From NCBI RefSeq assembly GCF_019285515.1, contig NZ_CP079095.1:2388501-2452500 (forward strand): DNA of 64,000 nt, given 5' to 3'. Each line of letters starts with the position of its first letter. Position 1 is the stretch's first letter. Below are positions 1 to 8,099 of the stretch, piece by piece. Source of the stretch: Methylococcus sp. Mc7. Its GTDB lineage: Bacteria > Pseudomonadota > Gammaproteobacteria > Methylococcales > Methylococcaceae. A program made the translations under genes and the position numbers. Under the pieces are notes generated by a model. The model had not been told where the DNA came from, did not search any database, and saw only the letters and a list, made by a program, of their open reading frames with translations.

Positions 1-1172
1 CCGACCTGGCTAGGCACGTCGAGGAGTTCCGCCATCTTTTCGGTGAAGCCGTCAGGGCGCAATCGCGTAGTGCCTTTCCGATTGGTTGCCTACTCGGTGG
101 AGGGCTGGATTCTTCCTCGGTCCTTTGTATGGCTGCCCGCCTCATCCCGGATAAGGCACGGCTGACCAGCTATTCTATGATCTTCGACCGGTTCCCCTGC
201 GATGAGCGTAAATTCATCGAACAGACGGCCCGGGAAGCTGGCGTGGAGCGGATCTTCACGGTGGCGGATGCGAATCCTGTCGAGGGTTGGGGTGGCCTTA
301 AAGCCTGCTACGGCTTACACCGGGACTGGCCGATCCAGGGTATGCCCATGAGAGCCCTCTGGCCCTTGCTGGACGAGGCCAAGAGCCGCGGGGTGAGGGT
401 GATGCTGACTGGTGTCGGCGGCGACTCCGTGATCCAGGGGAGTCCCTATTATCTGGCCGACCTGCTGACATCGGGTCGTTGGAGCGCCTTGGCCGGTGAA
501 TTGATACAGTATCGTTTTTCGCCAAATATACTCTGGTACTGGATGATGGAGCCCGTATTGCCAGAATGGCTTTGCAGGCTCGGCAGGCGGATAAAGGAAT
601 TTATACGGCCTCATAGCGATGCGTCGTTGTTGTTGGGAAATGAGGCGCTAGGAGTTGGGCAGGAACACCCCTATCTAGTGCGCGCCCGTTTTGAGAGCGC
701 CAGCGCTTGGCAAGAGGCGAGTTTCATCGCTAATCCGGGAAGCAGTATGGCTCTAGACGGTGAGTGGGATGGGTTAGGCCATCGCGGCACGTTGGAGTTT
801 CGCCATCCTTTCTATGATGCCAGACTGATGGACTTTCTTATGTCGGTTCCATCCGAGGAAAAAAGACGGCAAGGAACTACCAAATATATTCTCCGCGAAG
901 CGATGAAAACCGTATTACCAGAAAGTATACGACTGCGCAAAGGTAAGGCGGAGTTCTCACCTGTCTTCGCATCGATACTCGATTCTATAAAATTCGATCC
1001 GGGCTCTTTCACGCTCACCCGGGTTGGGATTGTGGAAGCAAACAGGGTGGCAAGCGTTATCGAACATCGAACAGTCCAGCCCACTCCCATGAGTTCGCTT
1101 GTTTTGTGGCAACTGGCTGCCCTGGAAATTTGGTATAGCACTTACTTCAAACCAATAGGAGATCAAACATGA
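1..1172 (+). CDS. Asparagine-synthetase-like lasso cyclase (partial, 5' end outside window)
   Basis: The reading frame is open from the window edge, so the N-terminal part, including any glutaminase domain, is missing. The visible part starts just before the ATP-pyrophosphatase loop, read as LGGGLDSSSV at about 93-122, the signature of class B asparagine synthetases and of lasso cyclases (class C proteins), which adenylate a side-chain carboxylate. Further matches are the GVGGDSV segment near residue 135 of the visible protein and the C-terminal FRHPFYDARLMDF and LRKGKAEFSP stretches. The stop codon overlaps the precursor ATG (ATGA), so the two are translationally coupled. The context of PqqD-like, HprK-like and nucleotidyltransferase genes favours a RiPP cyclase over free asparagine synthesis. 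Family assignment is strong; a role on this precursor is inferred. Confidence 0.88.
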   Translation, partial: DLARHVEEFRHLFGEAVRAQSRSAFPIGCLLGGGLDSSSVLCMAARLIPDKARLTSYSMIFDRFPCDERKFIEQTAREAGVERIFTVADANPVEGWGGLKACYGLHRDWPIQGMPMRALWPLLDEAKSRGVRVMLTGVGGDSVIQGSPYYLADLLTSGRWSALAGELIQYRFSPNILWYWMMEPVLPEWLCRLGRRIKEFIRPHSDASLLLGNEALGVGQEHPYLVRARFESASAWQEASFIANPGSSMALDGEWDGLGHRGTLEFRHPFYDARLMDFLMSVPSEEKRRQGTTKYILREAMKTVLPESIRLRKGKAEFSPVFASILDSIKFDPGSFTLTRVGIVEANRVASVIEHRTVQPTPMSSLVLWQLAALEIWYSTYFKPIGDQT

Positions 1173-1342
1173 ACGTATCTGAACAGCAAGATATTCGGCT
1201 TATCAACGAAGAGCCAAAAAAACTTTACACGGCACCAGTACTGAGCGAATACGGAAATATGACTACCTTGACACAAGGTAGCTTAGTTTTGTCCGTTGTA
1301 ACACCGCTGACTGCCACTTTAGCCGATGTGGCGGGGGGGTAG
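1169..1342 (+). CDS. RiPP precursor peptide with lasso-type leader (57 aa)
   Basis: This short gene starts at an ATG with a strong AGGAGA ribosome site at 1157-1162 and overlaps the cyclase stop by 4 bases. The peptide has the lasso leader signature: KK-x-Tyr20-x-x-Pro23-x-Leu25-x-x-x-Gly29, then Leu-Thr-Gln-Gly at 34-37. If cleavage follows the usual Thr(-2) rule, the core starts at Gly37 and has 21 residues, beginning GSLVLSVVTP and ending LADVAGG. The core is rich in Thr, Ser, Val and Leu. Its only acidic residue is Asp at core position 18, not at 7-9 as in known lasso peptides. Identification as a leader-bearing precursor is firm; a classical lasso product is doubtful. The 3' end holds a run of seven G encoding the final Gly-Gly. 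Confidence 0.85.
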   Translation: MNVSEQQDIRLINEEPKKLYTAPVLSEYGNMTTLTQGSLVLSVVTPLTATLADVAGG

Positions 1343-1352
1343 TCTATCGTCC

Positions 1353-2225
1353 ATGCGCTTCTCTGCCTATGGGACTTTCATTGAGTCAGAAATTCCGTTG
1401 ACCGGTTTGCCGCCTCCTTCTGGCAAGCCGGTCAGCGCAGTAAAGTTTAAATCGGGATGCCCTCACCATACGTTGGCGGATCAGAAACGCATAATAGAAT
1501 CGCCTAAAGGATGGGTAAATATTGTGTGTGCGGGGGGGGGAAGTCCTGTATTTCGCATTGACGAAGTGGGAGAGTTTCATCTCTGTCCTGAGGAATCAGC
1601 GATTTGCTGTCGCCTCATGCCGGGAACTTCCATGGAGAGAGTGCGCTATTGGCTGATGCATTACGTGCTTCCTGTCTATCTCTTGCTGGATCCCCGATTC
1701 GATTTTCTTCATGGTTCGGCAGTGGATATTGATGGCGGAGGCGTGGCGTTTCTGGCCGATGCCATGGGTGGAAAATCTACGCTTGCTAATTTCTTCGTCC
1801 AGCAAGGGCACGGCCTATTGACCGACGATCATCTGGGTATTTTTCGAAGGGACGTATTCCTGGCAATTCCCAGCGTCCCTTTTGTCCGTCCGTACCGGGA
1901 GTTCGAGGATCTTGGGAACCCGGTCGAGCGATTCGCTTCCCAGCCTTTGCCGCTACGGGCTATCTATCTGCTTGAGCTGTCCGATGGACCAGCGCGGGTA
2001 ATACCGCGCGCGGGACTGCCGGTAGCAGTGGCGCTCGCGAGGAACCGCCGGCTAAGGGTTTCGAACAAGTTTACCGAGTTGGCGAAGACCCGTTTTTCCC
2101 GTCTCGCCGAACTGGCTGCCTCGATTCCCGTGGCCAAACTCTGTGTCCCTCGCGATTTATCGCGTTTACCGGAAGTGTATGAAACCATTTTGGCTCACCT
2201 TGGGGAACTCCATGATTCGATATGA
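1353..2225 (+). CDS. HPr kinase/phosphorylase-like protein of the RiPP cluster
   Basis: The 290-residue protein carries an HprK-type P-loop at about residues 133-145 (LADAMGGKSTLA), followed by the typical second motif GLLTDDHLGI at 154-163. In known lasso clusters such HprK homologues can phosphorylate the precursor, usually at a C-terminal Ser; the core here ends in Gly-Gly, so the substrate is unclear. The first Gly of the Walker motif is replaced by Ala. ATG 1353 was chosen because an upstream in-frame start would overlap the precursor and no better start is seen. The gene overlaps the radical SAM gene by 14 bases. Codons 60-63 are formed by a run of nine G at 1532-1540, an obvious slippage site. 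Confidence 0.8.
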   Translation: MRFSAYGTFIESEIPLTGLPPPSGKPVSAVKFKSGCPHHTLADQKRIIESPKGWVNIVCAGGGSPVFRIDEVGEFHLCPEESAICCRLMPGTSMERVRYWLMHYVLPVYLLLDPRFDFLHGSAVDIDGGGVAFLADAMGGKSTLANFFVQQGHGLLTDDHLGIFRRDVFLAIPSVPFVRPYREFEDLGNPVERFASQPLPLRAIYLLELSDGPARVIPRAGLPVAVALARNRRLRVSNKFTELAKTRFSRLAELAASIPVAKLCVPRDLSRLPEVYETILAHLGELHDSI

Positions 2226-3246
2226 CCTCATTGGTTTGACATACACTAGGGCTTGTCCGCTGACGTGCCGGCATTGCATCACGGAGTCCTCGCCCCATAT
2301 CAAGGGCAAGATGCAGATGGAACAAGTCAGTGAATATCTCAAGGTGATCCCATCGTTCGCCCCTGGCGTTTGCTTCACCGGGGGCGAGCCCATGTTGTAT
2401 TATCAGGATATCTTGGAACTGGTTCGCCAGGCGAGGGATTTTGGACTTAAATCATCTCTTGTTACCGGGGCTGGATGGGTGCGAGGCGAGTCCTCGACCA
2501 GGTCACGCATTAATACCTTGGCTGCAGCGGGATTGGGACATATCTGTATCTCCTGGGACCAGTATCATGAAGAGTTTTCATCACGCGAACGGCCTCTGCG
2601 GCTGGCACGTCTTGCCATTGAAGCAGGATTGGGTGTGGCTGTTCGCGTCGTTGCCATCACGGAGGCCCAGAAAGAAGAGTATCACGCCATGTTCGATGGC
2701 TTGCCCGTATATTTGCAATCTCAAGCCCCCGTTAAATTGGGACGAGCGACTTCTCTGCGGCCGCAGCATTTCGTTCGCACGGAAGAGCCGCCTTTAGGGG
2801 TATGCGCTGTTGTCCTGACTCCCGTCATTGAGCCCGATGGTGCTGTCTATGCTTGTTGCGGTCCTGCATATTATTGTGGGACATTCTCGCCCTTAAAGCT
2901 CGGGAATACTAATGACGAGCCGCTCGAAGACATATTGGGACGCGCAGTCCAGGATCCGATCCTGGAAATCATTTTCACTGCGGGACCGCACGGCCTCTAC
3001 CAGTTACTTAGAGATCATCCAGTGGGGCGAGAGCGCTTCAAGGCCCGCCCGGAATACTCTGGCATTTGCGAGCTATGCCTGGATATCACTAACGATACCG
3101 AACTCGTAAACATAGTGCGGGAGCGACTCGCGGATAGCAAGGCTCAACGCTTACGTGTGGCATCAAAATTGTGGATGGAAAATAAGTTGTTACCAGAAAT
3201 AAGAAAGAGTCAACGCCGACAGAAGCAAATCGAACAGGAAGCATAA
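2212..3246 (+). CDS. Radical SAM protein with SPASM-like C-terminal cysteines
   Basis: The 344-residue protein has the radical SAM cluster motif C15-x3-C19-x2-C22 and the GGEP motif at 57-60. The C-terminal half has six further cysteines (198, 215, 216, 222, 286, 289, the last two as CELC), consistent with one or two auxiliary iron-sulfur clusters as in SPASM/Twitch peptide-modifying enzymes. Start 2212 has a GGGGA element about 8 bases upstream and overlaps the HprK-like gene; an earlier in-frame GTG at 2143 would extend deeply into that gene. The PqqD-like gene follows after 5 bases, an arrangement typical of radical SAM enzymes that act on leader-bound peptides (PqqE-PqqD). Enzyme class is certain; the reaction is not predictable from sequence. 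Confidence 0.87.
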   Translation: MIRYDLIGLTYTRACPLTCRHCITESSPHIKGKMQMEQVSEYLKVIPSFAPGVCFTGGEPMLYYQDILELVRQARDFGLKSSLVTGAGWVRGESSTRSRINTLAAAGLGHICISWDQYHEEFSSRERPLRLARLAIEAGLGVAVRVVAITEAQKEEYHAMFDGLPVYLQSQAPVKLGRATSLRPQHFVRTEEPPLGVCAVVLTPVIEPDGAVYACCGPAYYCGTFSPLKLGNTNDEPLEDILGRAVQDPILEIIFTAGPHGLYQLLRDHPVGRERFKARPEYSGICELCLDITNDTELVNIVRERLADSKAQRLRVASKLWMENKLLPEIRKSQRRQKQIEQEA

Positions 3247-3251
3247 TAATC

Positions 3252-3527
3252 ATGTCATTAAGCGATATGATGATTACTATATCAGAAGAAGTGGTTTTCG
3301 AGAAAGTCGGCGACGAGATGGTGCTGCTTAATCTCGAAACCGGAGCCTATTTCGGACTCAATCCGTCGGGTAGCCGCATGTGGGAGTTGCTCGTCGCTAC
3401 AAAAAGTCCTGTGCGCGTTGTAGAATCCATGCATCATGAATATGACGTTGCTGTCGACGTTCTCGAACAGGATTTGGCGAATCTGATCAGCGAGTTGAAA
3501 GAGAAAAAACTCATAGAGGTGGGATAG
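3252..3527 (+). CDS. PqqD-family RiPP recognition element protein
   Basis: This is a 91-residue free-standing PqqD-like protein. Diagnostic features are EEVVFEKVGDEMVLLNLETG near the N-terminus, then AYFGLNPSGSRMWELL and a helical C-terminus (VLEQDLANLISEL). Such proteins bind the leader peptide and present it to the partner enzyme: B1 in lasso systems, PqqD with radical SAM enzymes. Here it could serve both the radical SAM enzyme directly upstream and the cyclase. No separate B2 (transglutaminase-like leader peptidase) gene is visible in the window; it could lie upstream of base 1. Confidence 0.88.
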   Translation: MSLSDMMITISEEVVFEKVGDEMVLLNLETGAYFGLNPSGSRMWELLVATKSPVRVVESMHHEYDVAVDVLEQDLANLISELKEKKLIEVG

Positions 3528-3591
3528 GGGATTCCCGCGCTACCTGAAATGTCTCTTGGTGTCCCTGAGAGGGCGGGAGTAGGGGAATTGA

Positions 3592-4467
3592 ATGTCACTT
3601 AACCGTCATATGGTTCCATGCATTCCTTGTAAAACGTCAAAGGCCAGTGGGTGGAACGTGAGGAACAATCATTCTAACTCGCCTCTCCCGGATTTCTGCA
3701 TGGACGACGTCCCTACTCCGTCAGGACAAGCCCCATCCGCTAAAACGGTGGCGGCTTCGCTGTTTTATGAACACCGCCTGAGCATGTTAGGGAAGGAGTT
3801 CGCGGCGGTTGGGCTGGCGCCCGTGATTGTCAAGGGACAGGCCGTTGTCGATCTCGCGTTTCCGAAGGGAGAGATTCGTTTAGCGGGTGACGTAGACATT
3901 TTGGTGGGCGACGAGGCTGAAGCCGTCGTTGATGTTTTGACGGGATTGGGTTATGAGGAAATTCCACCGCATTCTACGCATTTCCATTTCGTAGATCGCA
4001 GCTTTGTTCAGCAAGGAAAACGATTGCCGAATTTGGTCGAACTGCATCGATGTCTCGACAAAATTCTCTTACGCCCGATTCCATATGATGAGATCCTTAC
4101 TCGCGCGAAACCTTCCGGACGACCCGGTTTCCGCTATCCAGAAATAGAAGATTTATTCCTGTTGGTCATCCTGCACGCCAGCTCGGACATCTACTTCGAT
4201 CCGGCCAGGGTCGAGCGGGATCTGTGGTTTCTGTTGAATCACGGCAAGCCCGACATGGATATCGTCTGGTCACGAGCCCAGCAATGGGAGTTGTCGCGTG
4301 CGCTTCGTCGGTTGTTGAACAGGCGTTATCGACAAGCCAGGAGCAAGCCGCCCGGTCCGTTTGTTTTTCTGGCGAATCAGGCGTTCTGGCATGACAACTT
4401 CGTCACCGTTTTGTGCGGCGTGGCTAAGTATTCCTATGCGCGTCTGCTGGACCGGCTGTACCCTTGA
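3592..4467 (+). CDS. Nucleotidyltransferase-family protein 1 of the RiPP cluster
   Basis: The 291-residue protein belongs to the uncharacterised nucleotidyltransferase family often found in lasso and related clusters. The core is VIVKGQAVVDLAF followed by a pair of acidic metal ligands in LAGDVDILVGDE (about residues 102-114). A helical region (EDLFLLVILHASSD) follows, corresponding to the conserved His-containing segment seen in this family. It starts at an ATG with an AGGGGA element upstream, 64 bases after the PqqD-like gene. In related clusters these proteins are linked to tailoring or resistance, but no activity can be assigned here. The first 45 residues look unconserved. Confidence 0.75.
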   Translation: MSLNRHMVPCIPCKTSKASGWNVRNNHSNSPLPDFCMDDVPTPSGQAPSAKTVAASLFYEHRLSMLGKEFAAVGLAPVIVKGQAVVDLAFPKGEIRLAGDVDILVGDEAEAVVDVLTGLGYEEIPPHSTHFHFVDRSFVQQGKRLPNLVELHRCLDKILLRPIPYDEILTRAKPSGRPGFRYPEIEDLFLLVILHASSDIYFDPARVERDLWFLLNHGKPDMDIVWSRAQQWELSRALRRLLNRRYRQARSKPPGPFVFLANQAFWHDNFVTVLCGVAKYSYARLLDRLYP

Positions 4468-4542
4468 AGTTTGATCGGAGTTCCGCTGACGCTTCGTGGG
4501 GCGGCGCAGCGGGCACCTGCGCTCCGTCCAACGATATCGCGA

Positions 4543-6348
4543 ATGTTTGATCGCTACCGCCTGCATCGGCTCTGGCAGCTCTGCCGGTCCGTGCAACTCG
4601 TCTGGCAAAGCAGCCGGAAGTCGACGCTGATACATGGGGGCTTGATGTTGGTTCTGGGGCTTCTGCCGGTGGCGGGCCTCTACTTGGTCAAACTCATCAT
4701 CGACACGGTGACCGCGCCGGGGGCGCCGGAGTGGGAAAGCATCGGAGGCTTGCTCGTCGCGGCTTTGAGCATTGCGGTACTCACCGACTGGCTCCGTGCC
4801 TTGGATGCGCATGTCAGTGAGATTCAATCTCAGCAAGTCACGGATTACGTGCAGGACTTGCTTCACAAGCAGGCGATCCGCTTGGACCTCGGCTATTACG
4901 AAAATCCCGAATTTCAGGACAATTTGCACCGTGCGCAGACCGAGGCGGCTTATCGGCCGGCTTTGATCGTCGACCAGCTCATCAGGCTTTTGCAGAATGC
5001 CGTTTCCCTGGGGGCTGTGGCATTGCTGCTGCTGGCGTTTCATTGGGAGTTGACCCTTGGCCTGTTTCTTTTCATGTTGCCCATCCTTTTCGTCCGGCTG
5101 CGGCATGCGCGACTTCAGCATCGGCATTGGCAAAATTGGACTGCTCGGCAACGTCAGACGCACTATTTGAGCCAATTGCTGAACTTCCAAGACCACGCCA
5201 AGGAGGTAAGGCTATTCGGGTTGGGGAACCATCTTCACCAACGGTTTATGGACTTGCGGAAGTCGATTCGTCAGGACCGCTTGGCGTTATCGCGCGATCG
5301 AACCAAAGGCGAGGCGCTTACTCAAGGTTGCGCTTCGTTGGGTGTTTACGGCGCACTTGCATTTCTCGCTTACGAGACCATGGCGCGAGCCATTAGCGTC
5401 GGCGACATGGTGGTCTATTACCAGGCACTGCAGCGGGGTCAAACGTTGTTGCGGGATTTATTCGCCAGCGCCGCCGGTCTTTACGAGAATGCGCTGTTTC
5501 TGTCGAACTTTTACGACTTTCTATTGCTGGAACCCCGGGTGAAAGAACCGGAAGCGCCCTGCGTGATTCCGCACCCGCTGCGGGGTGAAATTCGCTTTGA
5601 ATGCGTCAGCTTCGACTATCCGCACGGAACTCGTCCGGTATTGAAAGCAGTGGATTTCACGATTCATGCGGGGGAAAAAGTGGCCCTGGTCGGCAAGAAC
5701 GGTGCCGGAAAGACTACGCTGATCAAGTTGTTATGCCGGTTGCACGATCCAACGGAAGGTCGAATAACCGTGGATGGTATTGATCTTCGCAATTTCTCGA
5801 GCGACGAGTGGCGAAAGCAAATTGGTGTCGTGTTCCAGGACTTCGGCCGTTATCAATTTACCGCCCGGGAGAACATTGGGTTTGGTGACCTTTCTGCTCT
5901 GAATGTGCCTGGACGAATCGAACGAGCGGCCGGACTCAGCGGAGCGGACGGAGCCATAGCTAGTCTGCCGCATGGCTACGACACATTGCTGGGCACTTTG
6001 TTTGCCGGCGGAGAGGAACTGAGTATCGGCCAGTGGCAACAGATCGCGATTGCCCGGGCGGCCTTACGATCGGCGGCGATCATCATCTTGGACGAACCGA
6101 CCAGCGCACTGGATTCGGAGGCCGAGGCCCGGGTGCTGGAGCGGTTCCGGCAACTGGCGGAAGGGCGGACGGCGATCCTGATCAGTCATAGGTTGTCTAC
6201 GGTACGCTTGGCCGACCGGATTTTCGTGATTAATGATGGCCAGATCAGTGAGGCTGGAACTCATGCCGAGCTTCTTAGGCTCAATGGAGCTTATGCCAGT
6301 ATGTTCCATGCCCAGGCTCGACATTATAAATCCTCCCGAACAAGCTAA
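4543..6348 (+). CDS. ABC transporter, fused permease/ATPase (RiPP exporter)
   Basis: This is an exporter half-transporter of 601 residues from ATG 4543. The N-terminal half has about six membrane segments, and the ATPase half has Walker A VGKNGAGKTT, Q-loop VVFQDFG, signature LSIGQWQQ and Walker B IIILDEPTSALD. There is no N-terminal C39 peptidase domain, so it exports a peptide already cut, as lasso D proteins do. A TTG at 4471, four bases after the upstream stop, is an alternative start that adds 24 residues; neither start has a strong ribosome site. Export of the mature peptide, giving self-protection, is inferred from position. Confidence 0.87.
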   Translation: MFDRYRLHRLWQLCRSVQLVWQSSRKSTLIHGGLMLVLGLLPVAGLYLVKLIIDTVTAPGAPEWESIGGLLVAALSIAVLTDWLRALDAHVSEIQSQQVTDYVQDLLHKQAIRLDLGYYENPEFQDNLHRAQTEAAYRPALIVDQLIRLLQNAVSLGAVALLLLAFHWELTLGLFLFMLPILFVRLRHARLQHRHWQNWTARQRQTHYLSQLLNFQDHAKEVRLFGLGNHLHQRFMDLRKSIRQDRLALSRDRTKGEALTQGCASLGVYGALAFLAYETMARAISVGDMVVYYQALQRGQTLLRDLFASAAGLYENALFLSNFYDFLLLEPRVKEPEAPCVIPHPLRGEIRFECVSFDYPHGTRPVLKAVDFTIHAGEKVALVGKNGAGKTTLIKLLCRLHDPTEGRITVDGIDLRNFSSDEWRKQIGVVFQDFGRYQFTARENIGFGDLSALNVPGRIERAAGLSGADGAIASLPHGYDTLLGTLFAGGEELSIGQWQQIAIARAALRSAAIIILDEPTSALDSEAEARVLERFRQLAEGRTAILISHRLSTVRLADRIFVINDGQISEAGTHAELLRLNGAYASMFHAQARHYKSSRTS

Positions 6349-6518
6349 GGAATTTGTGATCAAGTACTTCGACGGGCTTTGGATGGACGCTAACGTTTTG
6401 ATTCCGTTCGTTGTGAATTTATCGCAAGGATGGAATCCGCTTGTCCAACGCATCTTTACGCCTATTTCGCCTGAGTAGTCCGACGATACACCTCTCTAAC
6501 AGTAAAAGGGTGTTTGTG

Positions 6519-7715
6519 ATGATTTCGTCCGAGTATCACCTTTCAGCGGAAACCCAAATCCTTCTGTTCTGTGCTAGGACACATCTCGATGCCGATGAAC
6601 AGGCTACGTTACAGAAGCTGGTGGCTCGGCCAAATCTCGAGTGGAGCCGATTTATGCAATCCGCAGTCCGACACGGCGTTGTACCCATGGTGTATACGCG
6701 CCTCAAGGCATTGTCTCTGTCGGAAATGCCCCTGGAAATCTGGGCAGAACTGGAGAAACGCTACCATGCGATCGTGTTCCGAAACCTTCGGCTTGGGGGC
6801 GAGCTGGTTCGCTTGGAAAAAATCTTCGCCGCTGAGGGTATCAATGCGGCATGGTTTAAGGGGCCGGTGCTAGCCCGGCAGGTATATTCAAACGTGACTT
6901 TTAGGGAGTGTTCGGACCTGGATGTTCTCATCCCACGTGAACGGGCCGATGACGTCAATAGGGTACTCCTGAACCAGGGCTATCGCCCGCTATACGACCT
7001 AACTACCCACCGTCAGCAACAGCTTCACGAGAAAATATCCAACGAGCATTGTTTTGTAAATTCCCAGAACATTTTTGTCGATGTGCATTGGGCTCTCACG
7101 GAGAGTATCTATTCATTTTCAAACCGTGGATATTTGGCTACTCGGAACGTCGAGTTGTTGGGGCGGCAGGTTGTCACATTTGACGTGACCGACACCCTCT
7201 GTTATCTCTGTTATCACGCCAGCAAGCATGGATGGGCTCTGCTCCGATGGGTTTGCGATATCGCCGAACTGATCCGGTGTAATCCTGAATTGGACTGGGA
7301 TTTTCTGATGACGTCGGAGCGGTTGCCGATAGGCACTCCCCGCATGTTGCGGCTCGGTCTTATCCTTGCCCACAGCGGTTTAGCGGCGCCGCTGCCCGAG
7401 GCTGTGAGAACATGGGCGGTGTCGGACCGAAAAGCCGTCTCCATGGGACGGGCAATTCTCCAATTTGGGGCTATCTCCACGACTAAGTTCCCGTCTTTGA
7501 TCTACGTCAGCACGATGGATTCCATAAGTGACAGGCTACGCTATTGGATCAGGCCAGTGGTGCGGCCGTCCGCGCTGGAACTTGAAGTTGTTACGCTGCC
7601 CCGCTTTCTGTTCTTCCTATATATTCCGCTCAGATATATCAGGTTAATCAAAAAATACTCCGGACAGATTCCATTTTTTCGAAGGACGAAGAGCCGATTC
7701 TCGTCAACGGCTTGA
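6519..7715 (+). CDS. Nucleotidyltransferase-family protein 2 of the RiPP cluster
   Basis: The 398-residue protein is a second, longer member of the same nucleotidyltransferase family. The core reads AAWFKGPVLARQVY then FRECSDLDVLIPRE, with the Asp pair in SDLDVLI, followed by VDVHWALTES and a conserved helical segment (CYLCYHASKHGWALLRWVCDIAELI). ATG 6519 is preceded by AAAGGG with good spacing; an upstream TTG at 6441 is less likely. It is separated from the ABC gene by about 170 bases and is the last gene of the cluster. Two such proteins in one cluster suggest two substrates or a heteromeric enzyme. The activity is unknown. Confidence 0.75.
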   Translation: MISSEYHLSAETQILLFCARTHLDADEQATLQKLVARPNLEWSRFMQSAVRHGVVPMVYTRLKALSLSEMPLEIWAELEKRYHAIVFRNLRLGGELVRLEKIFAAEGINAAWFKGPVLARQVYSNVTFRECSDLDVLIPRERADDVNRVLLNQGYRPLYDLTTHRQQQLHEKISNEHCFVNSQNIFVDVHWALTESIYSFSNRGYLATRNVELLGRQVVTFDVTDTLCYLCYHASKHGWALLRWVCDIAELIRCNPELDWDFLMTSERLPIGTPRMLRLGLILAHSGLAAPLPEAVRTWAVSDRKAVSMGRAILQFGAISTTKFPSLIYVSTMDSISDRLRYWIRPVVRPSALELEVVTLPRFLFFLYIPLRYIRLIKKYSGQIPFFRRTKSRFSSTA

Positions 7716-7883
7716 TTCGTTCTTGCGGGTATGTGTGACTGTTGCCTTGTCGTGATTTCTCCGGTGTTTTGTCTGGCGGAAGGCCATATTCAACTCAATT
7801 TGTATAGTCGCCCATTTTTTAAGATTCGGATCCGGTCACCAATTGAGCGGTGGTTGCTGGCCGACGTTTGCTGCCAGCGACGA

Positions 7884-7987
7884 CGTAACCGTTCAGTCCC
7901 CCGGGAGCGCGGGCGTCCCGCCGGCTGAAAAAGCGGCCAGGATGGCCGCGTTCCCAGCAAAAAAAGTTGGGGGGCTGAACGGATACG
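7884..7987 (+). repeat. About 100-bp element with terminal inverted repeats, copy 1
   Basis: The ends CCGTTCAG (7889-7896) and CTGAACGG (7975-7982) are perfect inverted repeats, and the interior has nested palindromes such as GCGGCCA-gga-TGGCCGC. A near-identical copy in the opposite orientation lies at 46524-46623, so this is a dispersed mobile-like repeat (MITE or REP class) without coding capacity. It occupies most of the informative sequence of the 384-base gap between the RiPP cluster and cysN. Nothing else convincing is seen in that gap apart from a hairpin just after cysN. Confidence 0.85.
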
Positions 7988-8078
7988 CGACGACAGGGGT
8001 GTTCCAGGAAATGCTGGACATCTCGGCGGCCGGCGCCGTTGTCGCCCGGGGAATGCGATTGGAGCGAATGAAATGGCA

Positions 8079-8096
8079 CGCGCTCGCAACAGCGCG
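8079..8096 (-). terminator. Hairpin after cysN
   Basis: Read on the minus strand, CGCGCT-gttgcg-AGCGCG forms a 6-bp stem three bases after the cysN stop, but only scattered T follow. It is a possible terminator for the sulfate operon. Confidence 0.35.
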
Positions 8097-8099
8097 GAA

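Noticed and set aside
1169-1342. Classical lasso peptide with an 8- or 9-residue ring
   Set aside because: No Asp or Glu lies at core positions 7-9 for any start near the Thr-Gln-Gly site.
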